The notes under the pieces: generated by a model | Told to the model about the DNA's origin: nothing | The model's database searches: none | The model's input: only the letters and a program-made list of their open reading frames with translations | Assembly (NCBI RefSeq): GCF_027923905.1 | Contig: NZ_AP026966.1 | Coordinates: forward strand, 4,093,001 to 4,157,000 | Source of the DNA: Massilia varians | GTDB taxonomy: Bacteria > Pseudomonadota > Gammaproteobacteria > Burkholderiales > Burkholderiaceae_D | DNA: 64,000 nucleotides | Direction of reading: 5' to 3' | Made by a program: the position numbers and the translations under genes | Shown here: in pieces, positions 36,515 to 45,231 of the stretch | How the letters are laid out: each line of letters starts with the position of its first letter | Position numbering within the stretch: the first letter of the stretch is position 1

Positions 36515-37222
36515 GCATCAGGCTGTGTCCGGGAAAAGCGGGGCAAGATCACTTTCAAGTGAATTTTCATCTGCCCTTCCAATCGGGTAATAGTGTCAAT
36601 ATTGTGCAGATTTACAATGCAGCCCCGACTAATTTGAACGAAGTCTTCCGGATTGAGTTCGTCGGTGAGTTCTTTAATAGTCTTGCGTACAAAGTGCTCT
36701 CCTACTGATGTGACAACTCGGGTGTATCTGGAATCTGACTGAAAGTATACAATCTCCTTCACGGTGATGAGTCGTAAGGACGTGCCAACAGATGCTTGAA
36801 TCCAGGTAAGGTACTTGTGCGGAAGTTCAAGCGGACGCAATGGCGGAGGTTGCTCCATAGTGGAGCTAGTTGCTGACTTCAGCCGTTCGATTGTCTCGAC
36901 AAGACGCCCTGGCTGCAACGGTTTGAGGAGATAGTCGACAGCCGCCACGCTGAATGCATCGACGGCATGCTCAGAATGCGCCGTGAGAAACACAATATGA
37001 GCTTTGCTTCGTATCGCATGCGCAACCTCGATGCCGGAAAGCTTTGGCATCTGGATGTCGAGAAAAACAATGTCGGGACTCCACTGGCTAACGGCAGCCA
37101 AGGTCTCGGCACCGTCGCCCGCCTCACCCAAAATTTTCAAGTCTGGCCAGTATGCCTCAAGTAATCCGCGGAGCCGGCGGCGAAGGAGGGGTTCGTCGTC
37201 AGCGATAATGGCAGTCGTCATC

Positions 37223-38725
37223 TCAAGCTAACCCTTCAAATGGGAGCACAATGCTCGCCTTGAACCCGCCATTCTTTCCGGCGTCGATTTCGAGCCACGC
37301 GCGTGGGCCGTAAAGCGCATCCAGGCGGTCACGGAGGTTCGTAAGCCCTGTACCGGTACCGCCCACGCTTGAGAACCCTGCGCCGTCATCTGACACCTCC
37401 AGACGCACGACATCCCCTACCTGTAAAGCTCGAACTTCTACGGTGCCGCCTGCATTTGGCGCGATACCGTGCTTGATAGCGTTCTCAACCAAGGAGATGA
37501 GCATTGCCGGCGGCAATGGATGGTGACGTACGTGCTCCATCGCGTCAAATAAAAAGGATAGCCGGTCGCCCATGCGCGCCCTCATAATCGCTAGATAGCG
37601 CTGCGAGAGCTCCATTTCTTTCGCAACGGTCGAGCGGTCGGAGCGGAAACCCTCCACAGCGCCGCGGAAGTAGGCGGTCAGGTGATTGAGCATCTCCTCG
37701 CCCTCGTCAATATTCTCGCGGTACATCTGCTGCACGTTGGCCAACGTATTGAAGAGGAAGTGGGGCTCAATTTGAGTCTGCAGCATGCGTAGCTGGGCCT
37801 CGACCGCAAGATGCTTGAATTCATCCTGCTTACGCAAAGCGTTAGCCAGGCGCATTTCGTTGTCCGTCGCGTCTACCAGGTTAGTGCGAAGGAAATTTAG
37901 ACAGGCGGTTACCTCCTGTGGTGCCGGAAATACCTCAAATCGGTAGAGCCCTTTTCGTAAGCTGCATCGGAGCCGAACTTGTGTTCCGGTTTCCACCCGG
38001 CTTAAGTAGAGCTCGACAGTGGTCGGGCATAGCGGCCACGTCAGCTGTAAGGACGTCTCATTCGCGCCGCTTTGCCGAGTGCGCGGCCGCGATTCAAGCA
38101 ACCGCCGAGTGAACCGGGGAGCCTTATCGAACTGCAGCTGCTGAAGTCGAAGAGCAAGTGCAGCTTCCACAGCGGCACTGGCTGCCGGAATGGTTACAAG
38201 GAGGTCGCAGTAACTGCCTTTAGCAATCTCGTCAATGTTGTAACCCATTCGTTTGAGTCGGACGAACCGCCAGGCCGAAATCACGACACTCCATACCAGT
38301 GCAAGCTTGAGAAAGTTCTGGACTCGATTAACGATAACGTCCTCCACAGCTTTTTCCGATAAATGCTCGGGTGTCAGAGGATTTTGTAGCAAATAGTCGC
38401 AGAATATCGTTACCACGAGGATAGCGCCGATGTGCGTAAGGATTTTCAGCATCGACTGGAGCTGTAACTTGGCCAGGAATGCTAAAAGATTACGGTCTAT
38501 CAACTTTGCACAGTAGCTCTGCCTGAAGTACGCCAACTGAACCGTAGCCCAGAACACAATGAATACGGGAAGAAGCGGGGATTTCGTTGCAAGAACGAAG
38601 CTGACTACCAATCCAAGGATGAGAAGAGCCGATGGGACAATGCGGTGCAATGCGCTAACTATCCCTAGCGGGGCGCGAGTGAATAGCAGCTCTGGAGGTC
38701 GAGAGGATATTTCGCCGGGTAGCAC
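37223..38725 (-). CDS. LytS/YehU-type sensor histidine kinase
   Basis: I favour the GTG at 38723-38725, with AAGGA 6 nt upstream (500 aa); a TTG start 75 bp earlier is possible. Several N-terminal membrane helices (VPSALLILGLVVSFVLATK, LLPVFIVFWATVQLAYF, ILTHIGAILVVTIFCDYLL, LALVWSVVISAW) precede a cytoplasmic part. The His_kinase domain carries LQTQIEPHFLFNTLANVQQM (phospho-His) and the ATPase part LVENAIKHGIAPNAGG and DDGAGFSSVGGTGTGLTNLRDRL. It is the cognate kinase of the LytTR regulator, whose gene starts 1 bp downstream. The signal is unknown. It is coded in the island, not the core genome. Confidence 0.9.
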   Translation of the reverse strand: MLPGEISSRPPELLFTRAPLGIVSALHRIVPSALLILGLVVSFVLATKSPLLPVFIVFWATVQLAYFRQSYCAKLIDRNLLAFLAKLQLQSMLKILTHIGAILVVTIFCDYLLQNPLTPEHLSEKAVEDVIVNRVQNFLKLALVWSVVISAWRFVRLKRMGYNIDEIAKGSYCDLLVTIPAASAAVEAALALRLQQLQFDKAPRFTRRLLESRPRTRQSGANETSLQLTWPLCPTTVELYLSRVETGTQVRLRCSLRKGLYRFEVFPAPQEVTACLNFLRTNLVDATDNEMRLANALRKQDEFKHLAVEAQLRMLQTQIEPHFLFNTLANVQQMYRENIDEGEEMLNHLTAYFRGAVEGFRSDRSTVAKEMELSQRYLAIMRARMGDRLSFLFDAMEHVRHHPLPPAMLISLVENAIKHGIAPNAGGTVEVRALQVGDVVRLEVSDDGAGFSSVGGTGTGLTNLRDRLDALYGPRAWLEIDAGKNGGFKASIVLPFEGLA

Positions 38726-39092
38726 AGCAGGTCCTTGAAAAGAGCCAGGACCCGAAGGTCGGCTGATTGGTGCCAAATAACAATGATTATAGCTCTCCAA
38801 TCAACCAAACAAAAGGCAGGGTTCGGCTCGATACTGCTCCTGCTCATTTCGATGTCGTTTTCTGCGCCGGTCTAGCAATGCCGCCACAACAGTCGTTGCG
38901 GCATCGGCTCTAGCCAAAATAACAATGTTATTAATCCCACAGCCTGCCGGTCTTCGTACTTTCTAACAATCCTTAGCTCATATAAATCCGGTTCATACAT
39001 TGCTCCGACGGTATGTCATTTGGAGGCACGTCCTGGCATCGCCAGGCTTCAGGAGGAACGTCGCCTTGCTACACACATAAGGAGCTTTTTTG
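38726..39092. other. Divergent intergenic region: kinase and AlpA-like promoters
   Basis: Contains a small hairpin CCTGG/CCAGG at 39032-39046 and an AAGGAG ribosome-binding site (39079-39084) for the AlpA-like gene. No gene seen. Confidence 0.4.
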
Positions 39093-39219
39093 ATGGAAAA
39101 GAAACTGTTGGACCTGGATGAACTTGCAACCCTGCTCGGTCGCAGTCCCGAAACGATTAAGAAGGACTTGAAACGAAATCGGCTGGTGAGGTGTACTGTC
39201 AATAACGGACACGCTCGTC

Positions 39220-40140
39220 TTAAGCCGCCTGCGGCTGTTCGCTGAAGGATTCGGCGAACAACGCTGGCGGAACAAAGCCGATGCGGGAATGGCGCCGCTG
39301 TCGGTTGTAGAAAATTTCGATGTATTCCTGAATCGAGGCCTTTGCCTCAGCACGGGTGGCATAGCGGCGATGATGAACAAGCTCATTCTTCAGCGTGCCC
39401 CAGAAGCTCTCCATCGGCGCGTTGTCATAGCAGTTCCCGCGGCGCGACATCGACGCGCGCATGCCGAACTGCGCCACCAGCTCCTGATAGGCATGGGCGC
39501 AGTATTGGCTTCCACGGTCCGAATGATGGATCAGCCCTGGCGCCGGCCGCTTGTGGCTCACGGCGCGCCACAAGGCCTGCGTCGTCAGCTCCTGCGTCAT
39601 GCGCTCGCCCATCGCGTAGCCGACGATCTCGCAGGTAAAAACGTCCTTTACGCCGGCAAGATACAGCCAGCCTTCGGCAGTGGAGATATAGGTGATGTCG
39701 GTCACCCACACTTCGTCAGGCCTGTTCGGCGCGAACCGCTGTTCCAGCAAGTTCTCAGCGATGGGAAGGTTGTGATTCGAGTTTGTCGTTGCGATGAATT
39801 TGCGCCGTTGTTTGCAGCGCAGATTGAGCTCCTGGCGAAGTCGGCGCACACGGTCGCGACCAACTTCATGGCCCTGTGCAGCAAGCTCGTGCTTTATCCG
39901 AGGCACCCCGTAGGTCTCTCGGGTTTGCCGATGCACTGCCGTAATCAGGATTTTCAACCGAGCGTCTTCCTGCTCGCGTGTCGATGGCTTGGCCTGCAGC
40001 GAGTTGTAGTAGCCGCTGCGCGAGACGTCCAATACCTGGCACATCAGCTTCACAGGATAGCCAGGGAAATCGAGTCGCATTGTCTTTATCCACGCGTACT
40101 TGGCAGCGACTCCTGCGCAAAGTACGCCGCCGCTTTTTTT
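39220..40140 (-). CDS. IS3-family transposase orfB (copy B)
   Basis: Same as copy A orfB except Asn for Lys in PIAE(N/K)LLEQ. DDE motifs are intact; entry is by the A7 slip at 40134-40140. Confidence 0.9.
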   Translation of the reverse strand, partial: KKSGGVLCAGVAAKYAWIKTMRLDFPGYPVKLMCQVLDVSRSGYYNSLQAKPSTREQEDARLKILITAVHRQTRETYGVPRIKHELAAQGHEVGRDRVRRLRQELNLRCKQRRKFIATTNSNHNLPIAENLLEQRFAPNRPDEVWVTDITYISTAEGWLYLAGVKDVFTCEIVGYAMGERMTQELTTQALWRAVSHKRPAPGLIHHSDRGSQYCAHAYQELVAQFGMRASMSRRGNCYDNAPMESFWGTLKNELVHHRRYATRAEAKASIQEYIEIFYNRQRRHSRIGFVPPALFAESFSEQPQAA

Positions 40141-40400
40141 ACGATGTCCCGCTCCATCTCTGCCTGGGCTAGCTGCTTGCGCAGCTTCGCGTTCTCCGCT
40201 TCCAGCTCGGCCACAGAGCGGCTTCCAGGGGCTGCTGTTGCGGCCGGCCCGCGTTTGGCGGCTGCTACCCAATTGGCCAGCGTCCCTTTTGGGATACTTA
40301 CTCGTGCTGCTGCCTGCTCAATGGACAAACCCTGCGCCAGCACCAGCTTCACGGCTTCTTCCTTGAGTTCCGGGGTGTACGTCTTCTTCAATGTCTTCAT
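40086..40400 (-). CDS. IS3-family orfA (copy B)
   Basis: 104 aa HTH plus coiled coil, identical to copy A orfA. Confidence 0.9.
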   Translation of the reverse strand: MKTLKKTYTPELKEEAVKLVLAQGLSIEQAAARVSIPKGTLANWVAAAKRGPAATAAPGSRSVAELEAENAKLRKQLAQAEMERDIVKKAAAYFAQESLPSTRG

Positions 40401-40571
40401 AAAGGCTCCGTTGGTGAACTTTACCAAACAAGAGTGTCCGAAAAAATCAGCGTACCTCATGGCTGTTCCGCCTCGCCTCCATATCCCAGGTACACGATTG
40501 CTGCGCTGGCGGCAGTCGGATATCGATAACTGGCTCGACAGCCATGTCGAAAACCGACGAGGGGGCCTAGA

Positions 40572-41516
40572 ATGAAGAAGATAATTCCGTTGGACATCCG
40601 CGCCACTCTCGGCGCCAACGCACCTGTGCTTGATTTCGTACTCCCTGGGTTAACAGCCGGGTCCGTAGGCACAGTGGTCGGGCCAGGGGGAGTTGGGAAA
40701 ACGATGTTGCTCACCCAACTGGGAGTGGCAGTGGCGACAGGCTCGCCCGTTTTCGACAACCCGCTGACGCCGCGCAGCGCGCCGGCGCGCGTCGTGCTCA
40801 TCGCGGCCGAGGAGTCGTCCGACATCCTTCGCATTCGCCTGCATGCAATAAAAAAATGGACGGACATCCAACGTCAGAAATCTTGGGTCCCGACCGTGGC
40901 CGCGGACAGCGACTTCGCAGCTCTGCTAGAAAAGAATCTACTGCTGGTTCCGGCCGCAGGACAGTCGGTAGCTCTCGTCAACAATGGCGCGACCACCGAT
41001 TTCTATAAGACCCTTTGCCATTTCGGCGCAGGAGCACGACTAATCATCATCGACCCACTTCGCCGCCTTCATGACGGCGAGGAGAACAGCTCTTCCGCGA
41101 TGACCCACATAGTCCAACTTCTCGAGGCGTTGGCGAAACACACCGGGGCCGCCGTGATTGCAGCGCATCACGTAGCCAAAGGGGCCGTATTCAACGACGT
41201 CAGAGAATTAGCGGCAGCATCGCGCGGCTCAAGCGCGCTTACAGACGCCGTGCGTTGGCAAGTCAATCTGTCAGGCATGACCGAGAAAGAAGCGCAAAAG
41301 CATCGGGTTTCGGGACAGCACAAATCGTTTGCCCGCCTCGATTTCGCCAAGGCAAACTACATCGCCCCGGAACCGACGGTTTGGTTGAGGCGACTCGAGG
41401 GCGGAGTGCTGACACACACGAATTTGAAGGGGGCATCGGCTACCACCCGACATAGCGGTCAGGACAGCGATAACGCGGGAGAACGCTCCGCCAAGGAGAG
41501 AGTCTATGACTGGTGA
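40572..41516 (+). CDS. repA: RepA-like replicative helicase (AAA_25, RSF1010/IncQ type)
   Basis: 314 aa. Walker A GPGGVGKTMLLTQLG, Walker B LIIIDPLRRLHDGEEN, then an IAAHHVAKG motif and ASRGSSALTDAVRW. This is the RecA-fold hexameric helicase seen as RepA in IncQ plasmids and in integrated elements. The start overlaps the stop of the AlpA-like gene (ATGA) and its end overlaps the RepC-like gene by 11 bp, so the three were one operon. It would unwind DNA at the iteron origin at 43.0-43.6 kb. The primase partner (RepB) of IncQ plasmids is not seen. Confidence 0.85.
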   Translation: MKKIIPLDIRATLGANAPVLDFVLPGLTAGSVGTVVGPGGVGKTMLLTQLGVAVATGSPVFDNPLTPRSAPARVVLIAAEESSDILRIRLHAIKKWTDIQRQKSWVPTVAADSDFAALLEKNLLLVPAAGQSVALVNNGATTDFYKTLCHFGAGARLIIIDPLRRLHDGEENSSSAMTHIVQLLEALAKHTGAAVIAAHHVAKGAVFNDVRELAAASRGSSALTDAVRWQVNLSGMTEKEAQKHRVSGQHKSFARLDFAKANYIAPEPTVWLRRLEGGVLTHTNLKGASATTRHSGQDSDNAGERSAKERVYDW

Positions 41517-42417
41517 AATGCGTTTTGAGTTTGCCATCCAAGAGCCGGCGCTGGCCATTGCTCCGGTGTTCTTAGTGTTGAAGAAATCGCCCCGGGCGAA
41601 ACTCGACGTTACCTTCAAGTTCGGTACCTCCACGCTGCAATGGCGCGGCGCTGATGCGTTGGGAATTCCGGAGCAATCGGTACTACTGGCACTGCTATCC
41701 ATCGCGGGGCAACAGCCGTTTTCCATCAACCCGAATAGTGCAGTAGGCGACAAGGCGAAGCTCTTTAATCAACTATCTTGCGTGGGCCCACAATCTGACG
41801 TCGCCGTCGTGAAAGCACATTGGCGAAAAATTGAAATTGCAGCCGGCTACAGTGTCCATAGCGGGAAAAATATCACGAGCATCAAATCTGCTGTCAAACG
41901 GCTGGCGGAAACTACTGTTTGGGAATGCCGTGACGGAATCGAGTATCAATCGAGGCTACTGTCCTGGATTCTTGGCGATGATAACGGTGTAATTATTGCG
42001 CTTAACCGACGAGCAACAAATGCTATCTACGGGCAGCAATTTATCAAAATCTCGCTCGATGAACGCAACAAGCTGCCGGACGAATCGGCCAAGGCCCTGC
42101 ATGCTTACCTCAGCGGTTCCATGCGGGCTGGCTCAACTCGGCGCCATACGATTGACAAGCTGCAGGCGCATATCTGGAGCGGCAAAGCCATGGGCAGTAC
42201 ACGGCGCAGCAGAATCGAGAAACTCCGTCGCGCGCTGCTCGCAATTGACCAGTTGCCCTCGTGGCGCTGCGCTTTGCTTCCTTGCGGTCAGGTCGAAATC
42301 ACGCGTATCGACGAGAGGACTGTCCTCAGCAAAACAGCTGATGATGGACGCACGCAACGGAGCCTTAGTAGACGTGAAACGACACCCTCGGCTTTAGAGA
42401 CAACTTGCCTCCGGTGA
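41506..42417 (+). CDS. repC: RepC-like replication initiator
   Basis: 303 aa from ATG 41506 after AAGGAGAGAG. Position directly after a RepA helicase, size, and two winged-helix-like parts (QWRGADALGIPEQSVLLALLS; LDERNKLPDESAKALHAYLSG followed by a basic RRHTIDKLQAHIW stretch) match the IncQ-type RepC initiators that bind iterons. Iterons of about 15-22 bp are present 0.6-1.2 kb downstream. Sequence similarity of RepC proteins is low, so the call rests on context as much as sequence. The C-terminal 30 residues are Ser/Thr/Arg-rich. Confidence 0.75.
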   Translation: MTGEMRFEFAIQEPALAIAPVFLVLKKSPRAKLDVTFKFGTSTLQWRGADALGIPEQSVLLALLSIAGQQPFSINPNSAVGDKAKLFNQLSCVGPQSDVAVVKAHWRKIEIAAGYSVHSGKNITSIKSAVKRLAETTVWECRDGIEYQSRLLSWILGDDNGVIIALNRRATNAIYGQQFIKISLDERNKLPDESAKALHAYLSGSMRAGSTRRHTIDKLQAHIWSGKAMGSTRRSRIEKLRRALLAIDQLPSWRCALLPCGQVEITRIDERTVLSKTADDGRTQRSLSRRETTPSALETTCLR

Positions 42418-42447
42418 CGCGTCGCGGCGGCGATTTCGCCCGGGCTT

Positions 42448-42477
42448 TAAAGGGCGCAGCTATCGCTGCGCCCTTTA
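42448..42477 (+). terminator. Intrinsic terminator of the replication operon
   Basis: 13-bp stem TAAAGGGCGCAGC/GCTGCGCCCTTTA around a 4-nt loop, 30 bp after repC. Confidence 0.8.
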
Positions 42478-43015
42478 TCTGTGCGCGGGTCGTGATACGC
42501 GGGGAGCCCGCAGACCTAGCAACGACATGCGGGTTCGTCCTTCTCCTCAAACGAAGTAGCTGTCGAAAATATCGTGCCAAACGGCAGGCGCGAACGGCTC
42601 GTTGATTCAGACAAGACCTCTTACGTGCAATGGGCGCGAAGCATCCACACACGTGTCCGGCGAGCGCCACTACAAAGGCCAACGACGGATTGCCGTGCGC
42701 CGGCGATAGAGCGCATGGTTGACTGACCCGCGCATAGCGGTCGTGCCGGGTGTGGCACCCGTGCTTTACCTACCGGCCGCTGAGCGCTACGGCCGTTGGG
42801 CAAGAACGCCGTGGTGACTTGGCTCACTCTCAACGCCACTGTCAACGCGAAACCGAACGCCCCGCATTCGGGCCTGTTATTTCCACCGATATGCTCCGTC
42901 CACGCCCCGGCCGACCGCTCCCACTACGCTACCGTAAAGGCCCATCTGGCGGCGCCGCTCCGCAGACGTCATCGGAAAACACGTGACGGTCAACGAAAGG
43001 CGATATCGGAAGTGG
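42478..43015. other. Non-coding region before the iterons
   Basis: No supported gene. It contains GC-rich short inverted segments and leads into the iteron array. Confidence 0.35.
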
Positions 43016-43025
43016 ATAAGGGAGT

Positions 43026-43175
43026 GGGAACTATCGACGATAAAACCGGGAACAATCGCCGCGCTGGGAACTATCGACGACGGTAAAAAACGCAAAGCAT
43101 AGGAAATAATCACTCCAAAATATCAGCCGCCGGGTCACCGGAGGCTCTCCACTAGGAGTAACTATCGACGACGCT
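43026..43175 (+). repeat. Iteron cluster 1 (putative origin of replication)
   Basis: GGGAACTATCGACGA at 43026-43040 and 43066-43080, a variant GGGAACAATCGCCGC at 43048-43062, and a fourth partial copy (AACTATCGACGACG) at 43160-43173. The first three lie at 18-22 bp steps. They lie downstream of repA-repC, as in iteron plasmids. Confidence 0.75.
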
Positions 43176-43447
43176 GCGGGCTGCGCCCACGGGGCACTGT
43201 CCTCGCTTGGAAAAGACGGGCTTGCCTAGCAACGGAGGCCGGGCCCGGACTTCTTCCAAAAACTTGTACTAAAAATATGAAAGTGCGCTGACGCACAGTT
43301 GTCCCAGGGGCCGCGTCCCCCGAAATCTCGTCCCAGCGCCGCTGCGGCGTCGCCCCCATCAAACGCAACTATGGAGGACTACTTGCAACGCCGACGGAAT
43401 TACACCCCCTCTCTCAAAGAGGGATGCAAGCCTCGGAGAAAAAGTCT

Positions 43448-43602
43448 GGGAACTATCGACGACAAAACCGGGAACTATCGCCGCACGCTGGGAACTATCG
43501 ACGACGGCAAAAAAACGCACAAAACACAGGAAAAAACCACTCCGAAATTGCGGTCACAGGCTCACTACCGGACCCCCACTAGGAATAACTATAGACGACG
43601 CT
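43448..43602 (+). repeat. Iteron cluster 2 (duplicate of cluster 1)
   Basis: GGGAACTATCGACGA at 43448-43462 and 43490-43504, GGGAACTATCGCCGC at 43470-43484, and a partial AACTATAGACGACG after 43587. Downstream sequence (CTTGGAAAAG, GGGCTTGCCTGGCAACGGA, TATGAAAGTG, CGCAGTTGTCC) also repeats that after cluster 1, so about 330 bp is duplicated in direct orientation, about 420 bp apart. Confidence 0.75.
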
Positions 43603-43770
43603 TCGGTCCGCGCCTATAGCGCAGTCCTCGCTTGGAAAAGCGGGCTTGCCTGGCAACGGAAGTCGGGCCGACTTCTCCTAAAAAACTTATCTTAAAAAAA
43701 TATGAAAGTGGCGCTCACGCGCAGTTGTCCAAGGGCGTCCGGCAGTACTGCGAACCCTTGGCACAATCGA

Positions 43771-44566
43771 TGCCGCGACGAGCTTCAACCGAACTTGGAC
43801 AGGGAGACGCCGTGTGCCATCCAGTCCAGTTGCAAATTCCAGCGTCGGCCGCCGGCACCTGCCGCTCCTTGGCCAACGGTTGTGGGCTGCGTCTCGCACG
43901 ATAGCTCCGGCCGCTTATGGCGTTCCGCGCCCATTGTCATCTTAGATGACACTTCCTCAGTCCTATGACGCCTGCGCCGCTTCCTGCGCCTCCACTCATA
44001 GCGGGCGCGACTCCTCAGTGAGCTAGGTCGCGCAGCGGCGCTCACCGAATTAACAGCGTGCAAGCACCGCTCCGGAGTCGGCCTGCCGCTGACATCGACA
44101 TACGCGACAAATCCATAAAATAATGTGGGACAAACCGTTTATCTAATATATCCAACGAATTGTGCTATCCCGTCATGCGGGTTGTATCGCAATAATTCTC
44201 ATGATGTGCCGACGCTGGTAGCGGACGCTCCTGTTCCCTATCGCCGGCACCACCAAGACAGCCTGTTCCACGCAGTCCATCAATGGCCTCCTTCGTCGCT
44301 CGTTTCAAAAATTTGACATCGCCATCGCTGTTTGCACTGCGCGTTCGCTATACGTTCTAAGGCCACAAAGCGAGCATGATTTGCAGCACATCGTTATGCG
44401 CACCGTCGCACTCTGACACTGCCCACTGCGAGTACTCGCACTGCCCGGCGGCCGGCACTACTCAGACTCATTTTTTCGTCGCCGATATAAATCCATTCCG
44501 CTACATGTCAGTAGAACGAATACCACCGTTCTAACCGATTGAACTGTCAATAAAAAGGAAACACGT
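43771..44566. other. Non-coding region between origin and parA
   Basis: No supported gene. GC-rich first half, AT-rich second half. The end holds the parA ribosome-binding site (AAAGGAAACACGT). It might contain further origin or partition sites. Confidence 0.35.
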
Positions 44567-45229
44567 ATGCAGAAACAAGCACGCATAATCGCAGTGACCC
44601 ACCCAAAGGGTGGGGTCGGAAAAACTTCGACCAGCATGGTCCTTGCCGCCGAACTTGCGGAGCGAGGATACCGAGTTCTCGTGGCAGATTGCGATGCCCA
44701 AGCCTCGGCGTCCGCTTGGGCAAACGCTGCACCAGAAGGCAAACCATTTCCAGCTGCGGTAGTAAATCTATCAGCGTACGCAGGGAAGGTGCATCGAGAA
44801 ATCCAAAAGCAATTGGAGAACTACGATTTCATCATTGTCGACTGTCCACCGGGATTAGATTCGTTAAGTCCGCAGTCCGCAATTCTCATCGCCGATTTGG
44901 TCATCGTTCCAACGCCGCCCTCGCCCGCCGATGTGTGGGCCTGTTTGGGGGCCATACGCCTTATCGAGCGGGGAGCGAATTTAAATCCGGCCTTGGTAGC
45001 CCGCATCTTGCCCAACCGGGTCGTTCGGACGTCATTATCGAATGCAATCATGCGTGAACTGGCCGAGTTCGGAATTCCGTTGATGTCCTCGAGGTTGACG
45101 AATCGGACCGCTTACCAAGAGGCCGTCGTGAGCGGCCTATCGATGTCCGCGTTAGGCCGAGACGCCAAGCCGGCTGCCGATGAGGTTCGCGCCTTGGCCA
45201 ACGAAGTGCTGACTTTGCTAGGGGAGTGA
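44567..45229 (+). CDS. parA: ParA-type partition ATPase
   Basis: 220 aa. Deviant Walker A HPKGGVGKTSTSMVLAAELA, Walker A' VADCDAQASAS, and Walker B FIIVDCPPGLDS. The short form without an N-terminal HTH is the plasmid type Ib/ParF-like ParA. It moves and segregates plasmid DNA over the nucleoid with a DNA-bound partner. The partner gene starts 2 bp downstream. In this island it should stabilise an excised replicating form or the element during replication. Confidence 0.92.
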   Translation: MQKQARIIAVTHPKGGVGKTSTSMVLAAELAERGYRVLVADCDAQASASAWANAAPEGKPFPAAVVNLSAYAGKVHREIQKQLENYDFIIVDCPPGLDSLSPQSAILIADLVIVPTPPSPADVWACLGAIRLIERGANLNPALVARILPNRVVRTSLSNAIMRELAEFGIPLMSSRLTNRTAYQEAVVSGLSMSALGRDAKPAADEVRALANEVLTLLGE

Positions 45230-45231
45230 CC

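Larger units (their letters stand above)
35191..36545 (+). mobile_element. IS3-family IS2-like element, copy E (1355 bp)
   Basis: Terminal inverted repeats start TAGCCCCTTG and TGCCCCGC. Perfect AGA duplication at 35188-35190 and 36546-36548. The same length as copy D but in inverted orientation. Both ORFs are intact. Confidence 0.93.
35123..37221 (-). pseudogene. LytTR response regulator interrupted near its 3' end by IS copy E
   Basis: From ATG 37221: receiver (phospho-acceptor D55 in IVFLDIQMPKLSG; Lys in YLLKPLQPG), linker, then the LytTR DNA-binding domain (EIVYFQSDSRYTRVV, DFVQISRGCIVNLHNIDTI). The IS entered after MKIHLKV. Deleting 35191-36545 and one AGA copy restores a 246-aa frame that ends KGSTECLAVSSGYQAAFKQM, with the conserved (L)xVSxxYxxxFKQM close of LytTR proteins. 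The present frame instead reads 21 IS-encoded or junction residues and stops at 36487, so the last recognition strand is replaced; activity is uncertain. Confidence 0.9.
39187..40459 (-). mobile_element. IS3-family element, copy B (1273 bp)
   Basis: Near-identical to copy A, one base shorter, same orientation, 14.3 kb away. Perfect TGG duplication at 39184-39186 and 40460-40462. Confidence 0.93.
39093..40575 (+). pseudogene. AlpA/excisionase-like HTH gene interrupted by IS copy B
   Basis: Pieces 39093-39186 and 40463-40575. Removing the IS and one TGG duplication restores a 69-codon gene: MEKKLLDLDELATLLGRSPE, then TIKKDLKRN, then PGTRLLRWRQSDIDNWLDSH. This is a MerR/AlpA-type winged HTH as in phage excisionases and island regulators. 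Its TGA overlaps the ATG of the RepA helicase gene, so it was the first gene of the replication operon, probably its regulator. The IS now separates that operon from the original promoter. Confidence 0.88.

Noticed and set aside
43026..43602. Iteron clusters as a CRISPR array
   Set aside because: Repeats are about 15 bp with 3-7 bp gaps in two short groups, with no spacers of 25-40 bp and no cas genes.
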